From Opitutaceae bacterium (GTDB lineage Bacteria > Verrucomicrobiota > Verrucomicrobiia > Opitutales > Opitutaceae): a DNA stretch of 64,000 nt. How positions within the stretch are numbered: position 1 is the stretch's first letter; every line of letters starts with the position of its first letter. Below the pieces are notes generated by a model. The model was not told the origin of the DNA, searched no databases, and saw nothing but the letters and a program-made list of their open reading frames with translations. The position numbers and the translations under genes are program-made. The DNA lies in assembly GCA_016795565.1 (NCBI GenBank), contig JAEUGW010000032.1:62001-126000 (forward strand), in the 5' to 3' direction. Shown here one piece after another: positions 37,053 through 49,727 of this stretch.

Positions 37053-37746
37053 GCAAGGTGAGCGCGGCGATGCAGGCGGTCTCCGTGCGCAGCACGCGTT
37101 CGCCCAAGTGGACCAGGGCGAACCCGCTGGCGCGCAGCAAAGCGCGTTCCGCCGCCGACCAACCCCGCTCCGCCCCCAGCGCGAGCACCGCCGATTTGTA
37201 ACCCAATAGGTTACAAGTGGCGAGGGCCTCGCTGGCTTCGTAATTGTCGAGCGCGAGTCGGCAGGCTTCGGTGGACAGGGTGGCGAGCGTTTCTGCGAGG
37301 CTGCGCCCGTGGGTGACTGCGGGCAGGTGGGTGCAGAAGGCTTGGGCGGCTCCCTGCCGGAGCGATTCCTCCCATGCGCCGTTGCGCCAGAGGGTGCTGT
37401 CGCCGTAGCTCGGCTCGCCCCGTTCCGTGCGGACGAAGTGCAGGGACGACACGCCGAGAGCCGTCGTCTCACGCAGAATGTCCCGGGCGGTTTGGGGGCG
37501 CGGCAGGCCGATCAACAACGTGATGGGGCACGGCGGCGGCGGCGGCGCGCCCCAGCTGAAAGCGAGGGTGAGGTGCCCGGCCGCGACCGTGACCAGCGTG
37601 CCCTTGCCGCGCGGGCCGTTGACCACACCGGCATCGAACGTGTCGCCCGGCTTCCGCCGGAGCACATCGAGAATGTGCCGCGCCCGCTGGTCCTGCCGGG
37701 ACAGGGGCTGATCAATTTCGCTGGGGTGAAAGAGGACGAGGTTCAC
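37027..37746 (-). CDS. rsmE: 16S rRNA (uracil(1498)-N3)-methyltransferase
   Basis: A 239-residue SPOUT-class methyltransferase when started at GTG 37746 (NLVLFHPSEI). The open frame continues to a TTG at 37779 that would add 11 residues. RARHILDVLRRKPGD is the N-terminal PUA-like part. LLIGLPRPQTARDILRETTALGV and the C-terminal knot region (LALGAERGWSAAERALLRASGFALVHLGERVLRTETA) match RsmE. It modifies U1498 of 16S rRNA. It converges on rsmD with a 26-base overlap, so two 16S rRNA methyltransferase genes meet tail to tail. Confidence 0.92.
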   Translation of the reverse strand: MNLVLFHPSEIDQPLSRQDQRARHILDVLRRKPGDTFDAGVVNGPRGKGTLVTVAAGHLTLAFSWGAPPPPPCPITLLIGLPRPQTARDILRETTALGVSSLHFVRTERGEPSYGDSTLWRNGAWEESLRQGAAQAFCTHLPAVTHGRSLAETLATLSTEACRLALDNYEASEALATCNLLGYKSAVLALGAERGWSAAERALLRASGFALVHLGERVLRTETACIAALTLLKARLGWL

Positions 37747-37829
37747 TGATCGTATTTGGCGCTCCGCGGATTGGCTCAACCGCCGGGTGAAAAACTTGTC
37801 TAATCTTCCCTGCGCCGGACCGGTGAAGG

Positions 37830-37903
37830 TGGAGCGGCTAGTCGGAATCGAACCGACGACACCTGATTGGAAATCAGAGGTTTTACCATTAAACTATAGC
37901 CGC
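37830..37903 (-). tRNA. tRNA-Gly (anticodon TCC)
   Basis: Read on the minus strand, a 74-base tRNA with acceptor arms GCGGCTA and TAGCCGC, discriminator T and encoded CCA. The anticodon stem TCTGA/TCAGG holds the loop TTTCCAA with anticodon TCC. The T arm contains GGTTCGATTCC. It decodes GGA glycine codons. Confidence 0.96.
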
Positions 37904-38031
37904 CTATGCGATGGGCGAGAGTGCCCCGGGCCGCTGCTCCTTCAAGCTTTTGTTCATGCGGGTTCCTCCGCCCGGATGCCCGGAAAATAGATTGCGGCAG
38001 TCGTGGTTCTAGCCCTAGCCTGCCGCCCACT

Positions 38032-39174
38032 ATGGCGACTCCAGCGGCGGCAAAACCCAAGCAATCAGGCGTCCAGGCGGCCCAAGCGCTGGCCAAGCAG
38101 AAAGCCTTAGAGAAGAAGGCCAAGACCTACGCGCTCGGTCTCGGCGAGCTTTCGGTCTTTACCGGTCAGCTCGCCTCCCTGCTGCAAGCCGGCCTGCCGC
38201 TGGTTTCCTGCTTGGAGGCCCTGCAGGACCAGACGGAGGACCAGGTTTTCCGCATCGTCATCCGCGATGTGCGCAATGACATCTCCACCGGCACGTCGTT
38301 CTCCGCCGCGGTCAAGAAATTCCCCAAGGCGTATCCGAATCTTTTCATCTCCATGGTGGAGGCCGGTGAAGCGTCCGGCGGCCTCGCCGAGATTCTCGGC
38401 AAGGTGGCCGGCTATTTCGAGTCCACGGTCAAGTTGTCCAAGAAGGTCAAGTCCGCCATGACCTATCCGATCGCGGTCATCGGCCTCGCGGTGGCGCTGG
38501 TCAACGTGCTGCTGATCTTTGTCATCCCGGTGTTTGCCGCCATGTTTGCGGATTTCGGCGCCAAGCTCCCTGCTCCCACCCAATTCCTGATCGACCTGAG
38601 CGATTTCATGAAGGCGTGGTGGTGGGCGCTCGCCCTTGGCGCCTACGGAGTGTATTTCGTCACGGGCAAGTATGTCTCGACGCCCAATGGCCGCCGCCAG
38701 AAGGACAACTTCCTCGTGAAAGCGCCCATCTTCGGCAATCTCGTGCACAAGATTGCGCTCTCCCGCTTCTGCCGCACCTACGCGACCCTGATGCGCTCCG
38801 GCGTGCCCATCCTGCGCACATTGGAAATCGTCTCCTCCGCCAGCGGCAAGTGCCAGATCGAGGACGCCTGCTCCGAGATCGCCAAGCATGTCAGCCAGGG
38901 CGGGCAGGTTTCCGAGGTCATGGCGGCGAACCCCTTCTTCCCGCCGATGATGAAGCACATGGTCAAGGCCGGTGAAACCACCGGCAACGTGGACGGCATG
39001 ATGAACAAGATCGCGGATTTCTACGACGTGGAGATTGACGCCACCGTGGCCGCGCTCACCTCGCTGATCGAGCCGCTGCTCATCGTCTTTCTCGGCGTGG
39101 TGGTCGGTGGCATCGTCATGGCCATGTTCCTGCCGATCTTCCAACTCGGCGCGGTGGCCGGCGGCTTGCAATAA
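38032..39174 (+). CDS. Type II secretion/type IV pilus inner-membrane protein (GspF/PilC family)
   Basis: A 380-residue protein with the duplicated T2SSF domain. The first copy is near residues 45-170 (FTGQLASLLQAGLPLVSCLEAL, MVEAGEASGGLAEIL), the second near 250-370 (FCRTYATLMRSGVPILRTLEI, HMVKAGETTGNVDGMM). About three transmembrane helices are present, the last LLIVFLGVVVGGIVMAMFLPIF. It anchors the assembly ATPase of a pilus or type II secretion machine. The ATG at 38032 is chosen since upstream in-frame sequence is not family-like. No other secretion genes adjoin except the regulator downstream. Confidence 0.93.
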   Translation: MATPAAAKPKQSGVQAAQALAKQKALEKKAKTYALGLGELSVFTGQLASLLQAGLPLVSCLEALQDQTEDQVFRIVIRDVRNDISTGTSFSAAVKKFPKAYPNLFISMVEAGEASGGLAEILGKVAGYFESTVKLSKKVKSAMTYPIAVIGLAVALVNVLLIFVIPVFAAMFADFGAKLPAPTQFLIDLSDFMKAWWWALALGAYGVYFVTGKYVSTPNGRRQKDNFLVKAPIFGNLVHKIALSRFCRTYATLMRSGVPILRTLEIVSSASGKCQIEDACSEIAKHVSQGGQVSEVMAANPFFPPMMKHMVKAGETTGNVDGMMNKIADFYDVEIDATVAALTSLIEPLLIVFLGVVVGGIVMAMFLPIFQLGAVAGGLQ

Positions 39175-39238
39175 GCCCGCGACGAACGCCTGATGCCACA
39201 GTTGGCCGGGGCTTGCGCCGGCCAATGTCCACTTCTCC

Positions 39239-40498
<1,260 letters not shown>

Positions 40499-40506
40499 GA
40501 CGCCGC

Positions 40507-41670
40507 TCAATTCACCCAGAGCACCGGGTTGCGGATCGGGAAGTTCCGGCGGATCTCTTCGACCGTTGGGTCGGGATCGAGCCGCTGCCAGAGCTCCAGC
40601 CAGTCGCGTCGCCCGGTGGCGAGCGCGCCGAAAACGAGGAGCGGCTGCCGCACCGGCCAGTTGTCCCAATACATCACGTCGGGCTTCACGAATTCGTTGG
40701 TGGGTCGGGCGACGCCGTCCGCGCCCGGCGCGGTGCGATGGACCGTGCGCAGCCACAGGTCCTTGTCGGCGATGAAGGGTGCGAGCCAGGCCACACCTTT
40801 CGCGAGGCTGCGCCCGTCGGGGAGCGACCAGGTCAGGAGGTTTTCCTGCGGTGTTGAGCAGACGACGGCGAGGGCGGCCATCACGTCGAGGTTGAAGATG
40901 GCGTAGCCGTAGGGCTTGGTGCGCCGCAGTTCCTCGGAGAAGCTGCCATCGGCGGCCATCTGGGTCGGCAGAAGCACCTCCTTCAGGCGCTGACGGCTCT
41001 CGGCGAGCATGGCTTGGTCGCCGGTGAGCTTCGCAAAGCACGCGATCTGGAGCCACGCGCAGGTGCCGTGGTTGTTCTTCGCGTTGCCTTCGTCGACGCC
41101 GTAGGGATGCGTGCGCAGCCAGCGCAGATAATCGCGGAACCAGCCGGTGAGCGCGGCGTCCTCGTCCTTCGTCAGCGCCTTCGAGCCGCGCAGCACCTCG
41201 ATGCCGAGCGCGACCTCGGCGAGGTGCAGCGTGTCGATCACCCCGATGCTTCGCCCCGTGCTCCGGCCCTTGATCGCCTGGGAGTGGAGCAGGGAGGGGT
41301 TCATGCGCGTGGCCGGGTCAACGAACCATTTGTGCGCGTGGCGGACTGCGGCGGCGGCGAAGCGCTCGTCGCCGCTGACCTTCCACGCGGCCGCCAGTGC
41401 GCCGAAGTCGCGGGCAAAACCCAGTAGCAGCTGGCGATGGGCGACGAAGTTATCCGGATTGGTCAGGCCGTCCCGCTGGATGTAGGGGGCGTTGGGATTC
41501 GCGGGGTCGGGCCACCAATAGTCGCCTTCCGAGGAAAAGTCGTTCGGGCCGCCGGCGCTCCGGGGATTGACGGCCGACGTGATGCTGCGGGGTTCGCTGG
41601 CCAGCGCCGCCTCGGCGACGTGGACCACGCGGGTGCGTTCGTGGGCTTGGAGATCGAAATCGAGGGGCAT
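40507..41670 (-). CDS. Alginate-lyase-like protein (alpha/alpha toroid family)
   Basis: A 387-residue protein resembling the alginate lyase superfamily (PF05426 type): SSEGDYWWPDPANPNAPYIQRDG near residue 47, FAAAAVRHAHKWFVDPATRMNP, and NAKNNHGTCAWLQ near 199, which holds the catalytic Asn-His region. LRRTKPYGYAIFNLD provides conserved Tyr residues. It would cleave acidic polysaccharide by beta-elimination. The ATG at 41670 is preferred to an upstream GTG (41730). Neither gives a convincing signal peptide, unusual for this family. It converges with the NtrC-like gene, 8 bases apart, and stands alone, so the substrate is open. Confidence 0.82.
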   Translation of the reverse strand: MPLDFDLQAHERTRVVHVAEAALASEPRSITSAVNPRSAGGPNDFSSEGDYWWPDPANPNAPYIQRDGLTNPDNFVAHRQLLLGFARDFGALAAAWKVSGDERFAAAAVRHAHKWFVDPATRMNPSLLHSQAIKGRSTGRSIGVIDTLHLAEVALGIEVLRGSKALTKDEDAALTGWFRDYLRWLRTHPYGVDEGNAKNNHGTCAWLQIACFAKLTGDQAMLAESRQRLKEVLLPTQMAADGSFSEELRRTKPYGYAIFNLDVMAALAVVCSTPQENLLTWSLPDGRSLAKGVAWLAPFIADKDLWLRTVHRTAPGADGVARPTNEFVKPDVMYWDNWPVRQPLLVFGALATGRRDWLELWQRLDPDPTVEEIRRNFPIRNPVLWVN

Positions 41671-41837
41671 AGGGGGAGCCCGCAGCCTCGTGGCGGGGGG
41701 CTGTAAGCTCAAGGCATGAGATGGTTGCACCGTTGAGCACGGTCGTGGCGTTTATGTCACCGGAACGGCCCCGGTTTTGCTCAATTCCCGCTTGCGCCGC
41801 CCTAGGGCGGACACAAGCCTCGGCGAAATCTACGCGC

Positions 41838-45074
<3,237 letters not shown>

Positions 45075-45291
45075 CCTCTCGCAGCCTGAAACCGCGCACC
45101 GCGCGGCGGATTCCGGTTGTGGTGGCAGCCTGATTGCGCAAATGGCGCAATGGGAAGAAACTTGCGCCGGTCCTGAGCGGACTCGCGAGGGTCGCCGGTT
45201 GGTTCATGGCGGCGAGGCGGCGTGATTTGCGGGAGCGGGAGCAACTTTGGCGTTGAGACGGCGCCGGCCGCCGCTCAACGTGCGCGGTTCC

Positions 45292-45999
45292 ATGAGTCAA
45301 CTTCCCTCCGCCAACCCGACCCCTGAGGGCACTAAGCCGGTCTATGTGCCATCGCTTGAAACCGCCGTCCATGGCTTCTGGGCCAAGAACCGGCAGGGCA
45401 TTCTGATGATCTGCAGCGTGGTGCTGCTCGCCATCATCGGCCGGGAAGCCTGGCAATATGTCGCCGCCAGCCGCGAGCAGGCCGTGCAGGTGGAGTATGC
45501 CAAGATAGCCGACCAGACGGCCAAGCTCGCCGCCTTTGCCGAGGCCAATGCGGGGCACACTTTGGCCGGCGTCGCATACCTGCGCCTGGCCGATGAGAAA
45601 TACACGGCTGGCGACTACAAGGCGGCCGCCACCCACTATGCGAAAGCCACGGGCAGCCTGAAGAACGACGCGCTGCTCAGCCGCGCCAAGCTCGGCGCCG
45701 CGATGAGCCAGCTCAACGGCGGCGATCAGGCCGGCGGCGAGGCCGCGCTCAAGGCCATCGGCGCCGACGCGACCCTCGACAAAGGCGCGCGCGCCGAGGC
45801 GGTCTATCAACTTACCTCGCTCGCGGCCGGGGCCGGCAAGGCGGACGAGGTCAAGAAGCTCGCCGAGGAGGTCGCGAAAATCGATCCGACCAGCACCTGG
45901 GCCCAGCGCGCGACGCTGCTGCTCACCAGCCAACCGACGGCCGCCCAACCCGCCGCGACGGACGCCCCGGCACTCAGCTTCAAGCCCGGTGGCGAGTAA
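45292..45999 (+). CDS. Membrane-anchored TPR-like protein (YfgM/DUF2133-like)
   Basis: A 235-residue protein. A cytoplasmic N-terminus of about 35 residues precedes one hydrophobic helix (GILMICSVVLLAIIG, about 36-50). A helical region rich in Ala with TPR-like units follows (AGVAYLRLADEKYTAGDYKAAATHYAKAT). The layout (VHGFWAKNRQ, helix, then TPR) matches the YfgM-like proteins that work with the BamB gene product or Sec translocon in other bacteria, but I cannot assign the partner here. A 217-base spacer with no clear feature separates it from carB. A terminator follows. Confidence 0.78.
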   Translation: MSQLPSANPTPEGTKPVYVPSLETAVHGFWAKNRQGILMICSVVLLAIIGREAWQYVAASREQAVQVEYAKIADQTAKLAAFAEANAGHTLAGVAYLRLADEKYTAGDYKAAATHYAKATGSLKNDALLSRAKLGAAMSQLNGGDQAGGEAALKAIGADATLDKGARAEAVYQLTSLAAGAGKADEVKKLAEEVAKIDPTSTWAQRATLLLTSQPTAAQPAATDAPALSFKPGGE

Positions 46000-46023
46000 G
46001 CAGGCATCGCCGTCTTAAAAGCA

Positions 46024-46050
46024 AAGCCCGCCAATCCGGCGGGCTTTTGT
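46024..46050 (+). terminator. Rho-independent terminator after the TPR-like gene
   Basis: AAGCCCGCC (46024-46032) pairs with GGCGGGCTT (46038-46046), followed by T-rich sequence. It lies in the gap between convergent genes and may serve both. Confidence 0.85.
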
Positions 46051-46070
46051 TTTGGAAAAGTTCGCTGCGT

Positions 46071-46739
46071 TCAGGCGGCACATTGCAGGCGGCGCCGGCG
46101 AATCACGACTCCTGCCAGCACCACCACGCCAAGTATCGCGGCGTAGGTCGACGGCTCGGGTATGGCGGTGACGGAACCGCTAATGATCAAGTCATCAATC
46201 CGAAGTGTCGGGGTGTTGTTGGCAGCTCCGGTGGCATAGAGGCGAATTGTTGTGACCGAAGTTATGGCAGACAGCGTGATGCTGGTGCCTCCAGTGGCAT
46301 GCCAGAGAGTATCAGTATTCGTAAGACTGCCGGAGGCAATTGAAGCAGAATAGCCATCAAGGTTGGATTTGAGGTTAAAGGCCACCGGGCCGCTTGTGCT
46401 GCTGGCGCGATACCCGAAGCTGACAGACGTCAGAGTGAGGCTTTGATTGCTTGCCGGTGTCAGAGTGAATTGGAAATAATTGCCAGTGCTGCCCCAGCCG
46501 TTGTCGGAACCGTAGTAGCTGCCCGTGGATCCGGAGTAACCTGAGGAAACGGGACTGCCGTTGCTGATGGTGATGGCCCCACTCGTGGAGATTGCTCCGG
46601 CCGTGACATTGGCGTCTACGCTGGTGGCATTCGCCGTGTTTCCCGTGAACGAATAGCCCACAATCGCAACCTGTCCGAATGCCGCATCCCCCAGCGCCAG
46701 CATCGCGCCGATCAGCAAGCCATGTCGCAGCGTTTTCAT
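46071..46739 (-). CDS. PEP-CTERM sorted secreted protein
   Basis: A 222-residue protein with a signal peptide (MKTLRHGLLIGAMLALG, cleavage near AFGQ). A Ser/Thr/Gly/Asn-rich beta domain follows (SLTLTSVSFGYRAS, TTIRLYATGAANNTPTLRIDDLII). The C-terminal sorting signal consists of IPEPSTYAAILG, a hydrophobic helix and the basic cluster RRRR. Such proteins are handled by an exosortase (not in the window) and go to the envelope or matrix. The ATG at 46739 is chosen; the open frame upstream runs through a tRNA gene. Confidence 0.9.
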   Translation of the reverse strand: MKTLRHGLLIGAMLALGDAAFGQVAIVGYSFTGNTANATSVDANVTAGAISTSGAITISNGSPVSSGYSGSTGSYYGSDNGWGSTGNYFQFTLTPASNQSLTLTSVSFGYRASSTSGPVAFNLKSNLDGYSASIASGSLTNTDTLWHATGGTSITLSAITSVTTIRLYATGAANNTPTLRIDDLIISGSVTAIPEPSTYAAILGVVVLAGVVIRRRRLQCAA

Positions 46740-46856
46740 CGGTGGCACCGTGTTGGCTGAAGCAACCAATGGGGCAAATTCGTCATCGTGCCGATACTTT
46801 TCTCGGTGCCGATTTGCGGAAGGGGCTGGCGCCTCCGCGCCCAAGGCTAGAGAGGG

Positions 46857-46881
46857 CCATGCTTCGCTACGCGAAGCATGG
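46857..46881. repeat. Perfect hairpin abutting the 3' end of tRNA-Pro
   Basis: CCATGCTTCGC and GCGAAGCATGG are 11-bp inverse complements with a 3-base loop TAC. The last three bases (46879-46881) are also the encoded CCA end of the tRNA on the minus strand. No T tract follows on the minus strand. It may be a dispersed palindromic repeat inserted at the tRNA end or a processing/termination signal. Confidence 0.75.
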
Positions 46882-46955
46882 TCGGGGCGATAGGATTCGA
46901 ACCTACGACCTCCTGGTCCCAAACCAGGCGCTCTACCAGACTAAGCTACACCCCG
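46879..46955 (-). tRNA. tRNA-Pro (anticodon TGG)
   Basis: Read on the minus strand, a 77-base tRNA with acceptor arms CGGGGTG and CGCCCCG (one G-U pair), discriminator A and encoded CCA. The anticodon stem CCTGG/CCAGG holds the loop TTTGGGA, with anticodon TGG. The T arm has GGTTCGAATCC. Confidence 0.96.
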
Positions 46956-47092
46956 TTGACCGCAGGCATGGGACGCACAGGGATGGCAGGTGTCAATGGC
47001 GGGTTCCCAAACACCGGGAAGCCATCACGCAGTGCGCCCGGACAAGGGGTTAGGAAGGTTTCCGCGCGCAAGAAACTGCGCATAAATGCTTC

Positions 47093-47122
47093 TTGCCTCA
47101 ATACCTGAACCGCCCGTATATA
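47093..47122 (+). promoter_or_regulatory. Candidate sigma-70-type promoter for the LysM gene
   Basis: TTGCCT (47093-47098) and TATATA (47117-47122) are separated by 18 bases, 23 bases before the ATG at 47146. It is assigned by eye only. Confidence 0.45.
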
Positions 47123-47145
47123 CGCTCCCTCAATCTCTTAAACAA

Positions 47146-47673
47146 ATGGATACTCTTTCCCGCGACAGTAATAGCTCCGGCAGCATCTTGCCCCTCGTTG
47201 GCGTGATCGCCGGCGGTCTCGCTTTGGTTCTCTCGGCCACGGCACTCTTCAAACTCGCCACGCTGCAGAAGACCGTGACGGCGCACGACGAAGCGATCAA
47301 CAGCAAGATCCCTGCGCTCGAGGCCACGGTCAACGCCGCTGCCGCCAAGGCCGAGACCGACATCAAGGGCCTGCGCACGGGCATCCAGACCGCGCTTGAC
47401 CAGGTCGGCAACGAGATCGGCACGATCAACGCCAAGATCACCAAGATCGAGGAGGCCCAGAAGGCCCGCGCCGTGGCTCCCGTCAAGGGTGGCTCCGCCG
47501 CTCCGACCGGCGTGTTGAACGCCGACGGCACCTATACGGTCGCCTCCGGTGACTCCCTCTCCAAGATTGCCCGCAAGTTCGCGGTGAAGGTTGACGCCAT
47601 CGAGGCGGAGAACCCCGGCCTTGACCCGACCAAACTGAAGGTCGGCCAGAAGGTCCGCATCCCGAAGAAGTAA
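47146..47673 (+). CDS. Membrane-anchored LysM-domain protein
   Basis: A 175-residue protein. One N-terminal membrane helix (LPLVGVIAGGLALVLSATALF, about 15-35) is followed by a predicted coiled coil (about 40-125, with regular Ala/Ile/Lys heptads such as LEATVNAAAAKAETDIKGLRTG). A C-terminal LysM domain (about 133-175) reads YTVASGDSLSKIARKF, DAIEAENPGLDP and KLKVGQKVRIP. It would sit in the periplasm and bind peptidoglycan, acting as a spacer between membrane and wall (inference). A terminator follows. Confidence 0.9.
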   Translation: MDTLSRDSNSSGSILPLVGVIAGGLALVLSATALFKLATLQKTVTAHDEAINSKIPALEATVNAAAAKAETDIKGLRTGIQTALDQVGNEIGTINAKITKIEEAQKARAVAPVKGGSAAPTGVLNADGTYTVASGDSLSKIARKFAVKVDAIEAENPGLDPTKLKVGQKVRIPKK

Positions 47674-47694
47674 GCTTCGCGAATCCATCGCTCC

Positions 47695-47731
47695 TGCCTC
47701 CCAGACCTCGTGTCGCGGAGGCATTTTTTTT
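47695..47731 (+). terminator. Rho-independent terminator after the LysM gene
   Basis: TGCCTCC (47695-47701) pairs with GGAGGCA (47717-47723) and eight T residues follow. The next gene begins four bases later. Confidence 0.85.
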
Positions 47732-47734
47732 GCC

Positions 47735-48310
47735 ATGGCCGAACAACCGTCACAGATACCGCGCTGGCAAAAGCTTGGTGCCCGCACGGTCGCGCGGACC
47801 CGCATCTTCGATGTGCAGAGCGTGGACTTCCGGCATCCGGCCCGGCCGCAGGCGCAGGATTTTTTTGTCATCAGCGCGCCGGACTGGGTGAACGTCGTGG
47901 CGCTGACGCCGGACCGGCAGCTCGTGCTGGTGCGCCAGTTCCGTTACGGCACGAATGATTTCTCGTTGGAGATTCCCGGTGGCGTGATGGATCCCGGCGA
48001 GGATGCCATCGCGGCCGGCGTGCGCGAGTTGCGCGAGGAGACGGGCTATGTCGGCACCAACGCGCGGCTGCTCGGGCGCGTGCACCCGAACCCGGCGATG
48101 CAGGACAACCGCTGCCACCTCGTGCTCGTCGAGGAGGCCCGCCGGGAGGCCGGACTTGACTGGGATGCGGACGAGGAATTCGAGATCATGACGCGGCCGG
48201 TGGACGAGGTATACCAACTGGCCTACGCCGGCGGCATCACCCACGCGATGGTGCTGGATGCGCTGCTGCTGTTTGCGCCGGTGTGGGCGGAGCTGAGACG
48301 GAACGCATGA
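47735..48310 (+). CDS. NUDIX hydrolase (ADP-ribose pyrophosphatase-like)
   Basis: A 191-residue protein. The Nudix box is visible at about residues 77-99 as GVMDPGED...GVRELREETGYVG. LVLVRQFRYGTNDFSLEIPGG just before it matches the ADP-ribose/sugar-nucleotide pyrophosphatase subgroup. It would hydrolyse a nucleoside diphosphate linked to another moiety in the cytoplasm; the exact substrate is not readable. It starts directly after a terminator, so it probably has its own promoter or uses read-through. Confidence 0.9.
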   Translation: MAEQPSQIPRWQKLGARTVARTRIFDVQSVDFRHPARPQAQDFFVISAPDWVNVVALTPDRQLVLVRQFRYGTNDFSLEIPGGVMDPGEDAIAAGVRELREETGYVGTNARLLGRVHPNPAMQDNRCHLVLVEEARREAGLDWDADEEFEIMTRPVDEVYQLAYAGGITHAMVLDALLLFAPVWAELRRNA

Positions 48311-48455
48311 GCACGATTGACGTGCTCATACTTGGTCCCGTTGCTGCGTGCTCTCGGCCCGGGATTTGTCCCGAAAACTCCGTCCTCCGGCGGATTTACG
48401 GGCAAAGGCCCGTCGTTTGACTTTGTCCCGGCCCGAGCTTAACTCGACCGACTTC

Positions 48456-49727
48456 ATGGGAACCCCGGCTGCCGCTTCCACCTTCGCCAACTCACCGGCT
48501 GCGCTCGGCCTGGCGGAGGCGGACAGGTTGCCCGCCCCTTTGGAGCAGGAGGTTCGCGCCATCTATCGCCGCAGTCCGCTTTACGGTCGGCGATTCCCGT
48601 TGCACAGCGAGCCGCTGCAGTGGGCGTGCTACCGGGAGATCCCGGTGCTGACCAAGCAGGAGATCCTCGACCGCGGGCACACGGCGTTTTTCGCCGATTA
48701 CGCCGAGATCGAGCGCGGTTTCGCACAGAAGAAATACGAATACGAGCACACCTCCGGCTCCACGGCGCGGCCGATGACCGTGGTGATGGAAGACGGCTGG
48801 TGGGATGCGCAGCTCAAGCGCGCCTACCGCGCGCATCCGGTTCTGGCGCCGTATGCCGACCGTCCCTACCGCAAGGCCGTGCTCGCCCCGATCGGCTGCT
48901 CGAGCAACCTCTGTCCCTATGAGGACCATCCGTTTCCGCACCGCTATTTCGACGGCACGGTTTACCTGAATCTTTCCAGCGACCCGTTTGTCTTCGCCGA
49001 GCCCGAGTGGGACCGCATCGTGCTGGAATTGCAGGCGCTCAAGCCCGAGGTCATCGAGGGCGAGCCGGTCTATCTTTCGCTGCTGGCCCGGGCCGTGAAG
49101 AAGCGCCGGGTAAGTGTGCCGAGCGTGCAGACCGTCATCCTCACCTACGGCAAGGCCAGTCGGCAGCACAGCCGGCGCATCGCGGAGGTTTTTCCCGGCG
49201 CGAGGCAAGTGGACCTCTACGGCTCGACCGAGGCCGGCTACATCTTTGTGGGTGACGCCTTCGGCGACAATTTGCACGTGATCGACGGCAACGCGTTCGT
49301 CGAGCTGGTGGCGTGGCGGGCGGAGCAGCCCGACGTGTTCCAGATCAACGTGACCACGCGCGACCGCGAGGCGATGCCGCTGCTGCGCTATTTCACGGGC
49401 GACATCGTGCGCCGCACGCCGACCGGCTACCGGATCCTGGGGCGCGAGCGCGACTTGTATTTCAGCCCCGACGGCCGGGTGGTGTCGGCCTTTGAGATTG
49501 ACGCGGCGATGCCGGAAAAATTCGCCTGCTGGCACTGGAGCCTGGTGCAGGGCTCGGACAATCGCTGGGATTTTCAGTATGTGGCGGACGAGGCTGCTCC
49601 CGCTGGCTTGGACCTGGCGCTGGCGGCGGCGCTGGGCCCGGACGTGCGGGTGAACCTCTTTCGCCGGAAATTCATCCAGCCGGCGGCCAGCGGAAAATTC
49701 GCGCTGCTCAAGCCTCTGGCGCGCTGA
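48456..49727 (+). CDS. PaaK-like adenylate-forming enzyme (phenylacetate-CoA ligase family), substrate unknown
   Basis: A 423-residue ANL-superfamily-like protein. The phosphate-binding loop is YEHTSGSTARPMTVVM (about residue 101). DLYGSTEAGYIF (about 254) is the core adenylation motif. LLRYFTGDIVRR and RILGRERDLYFSPDGRVV (about 310-345) carry the conserved Asp and hinge region. Members of this family activate an acid as an acyl-adenylate and sometimes pass it to CoA. The start is uncertain: an in-frame GTG at 48348 would add 36 residues, and that stretch can also be read as three short hairpins (48359-48413). Its 3' end overlaps the convergent PEP-CTERM gene by 20 bases. Confidence 0.82.
   Translation: MGTPAAASTFANSPAALGLAEADRLPAPLEQEVRAIYRRSPLYGRRFPLHSEPLQWACYREIPVLTKQEILDRGHTAFFADYAEIERGFAQKKYEYEHTSGSTARPMTVVMEDGWWDAQLKRAYRAHPVLAPYADRPYRKAVLAPIGCSSNLCPYEDHPFPHRYFDGTVYLNLSSDPFVFAEPEWDRIVLELQALKPEVIEGEPVYLSLLARAVKKRRVSVPSVQTVILTYGKASRQHSRRIAEVFPGARQVDLYGSTEAGYIFVGDAFGDNLHVIDGNAFVELVAWRAEQPDVFQINVTTRDREAMPLLRYFTGDIVRRTPTGYRILGRERDLYFSPDGRVVSAFEIDAAMPEKFACWHWSLVQGSDNRWDFQYVADEAAPAGLDLALAAALGPDVRVNLFRRKFIQPAASGKFALLKPLAR

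Noticed and set aside
46740..46922. N-terminal extension of the PEP-CTERM gene
   Set aside because: The extension would translate through tRNA-Pro and its hairpin; the ATG at 46739 gives a normal signal peptide.
48359..48413. A string of three short hairpins considered as an SRP RNA or riboswitch
   Set aside because: The SRP RNA core sequence is absent and no known riboswitch pattern fits. The stretch can also be coding if the ligase starts at GTG 48348.
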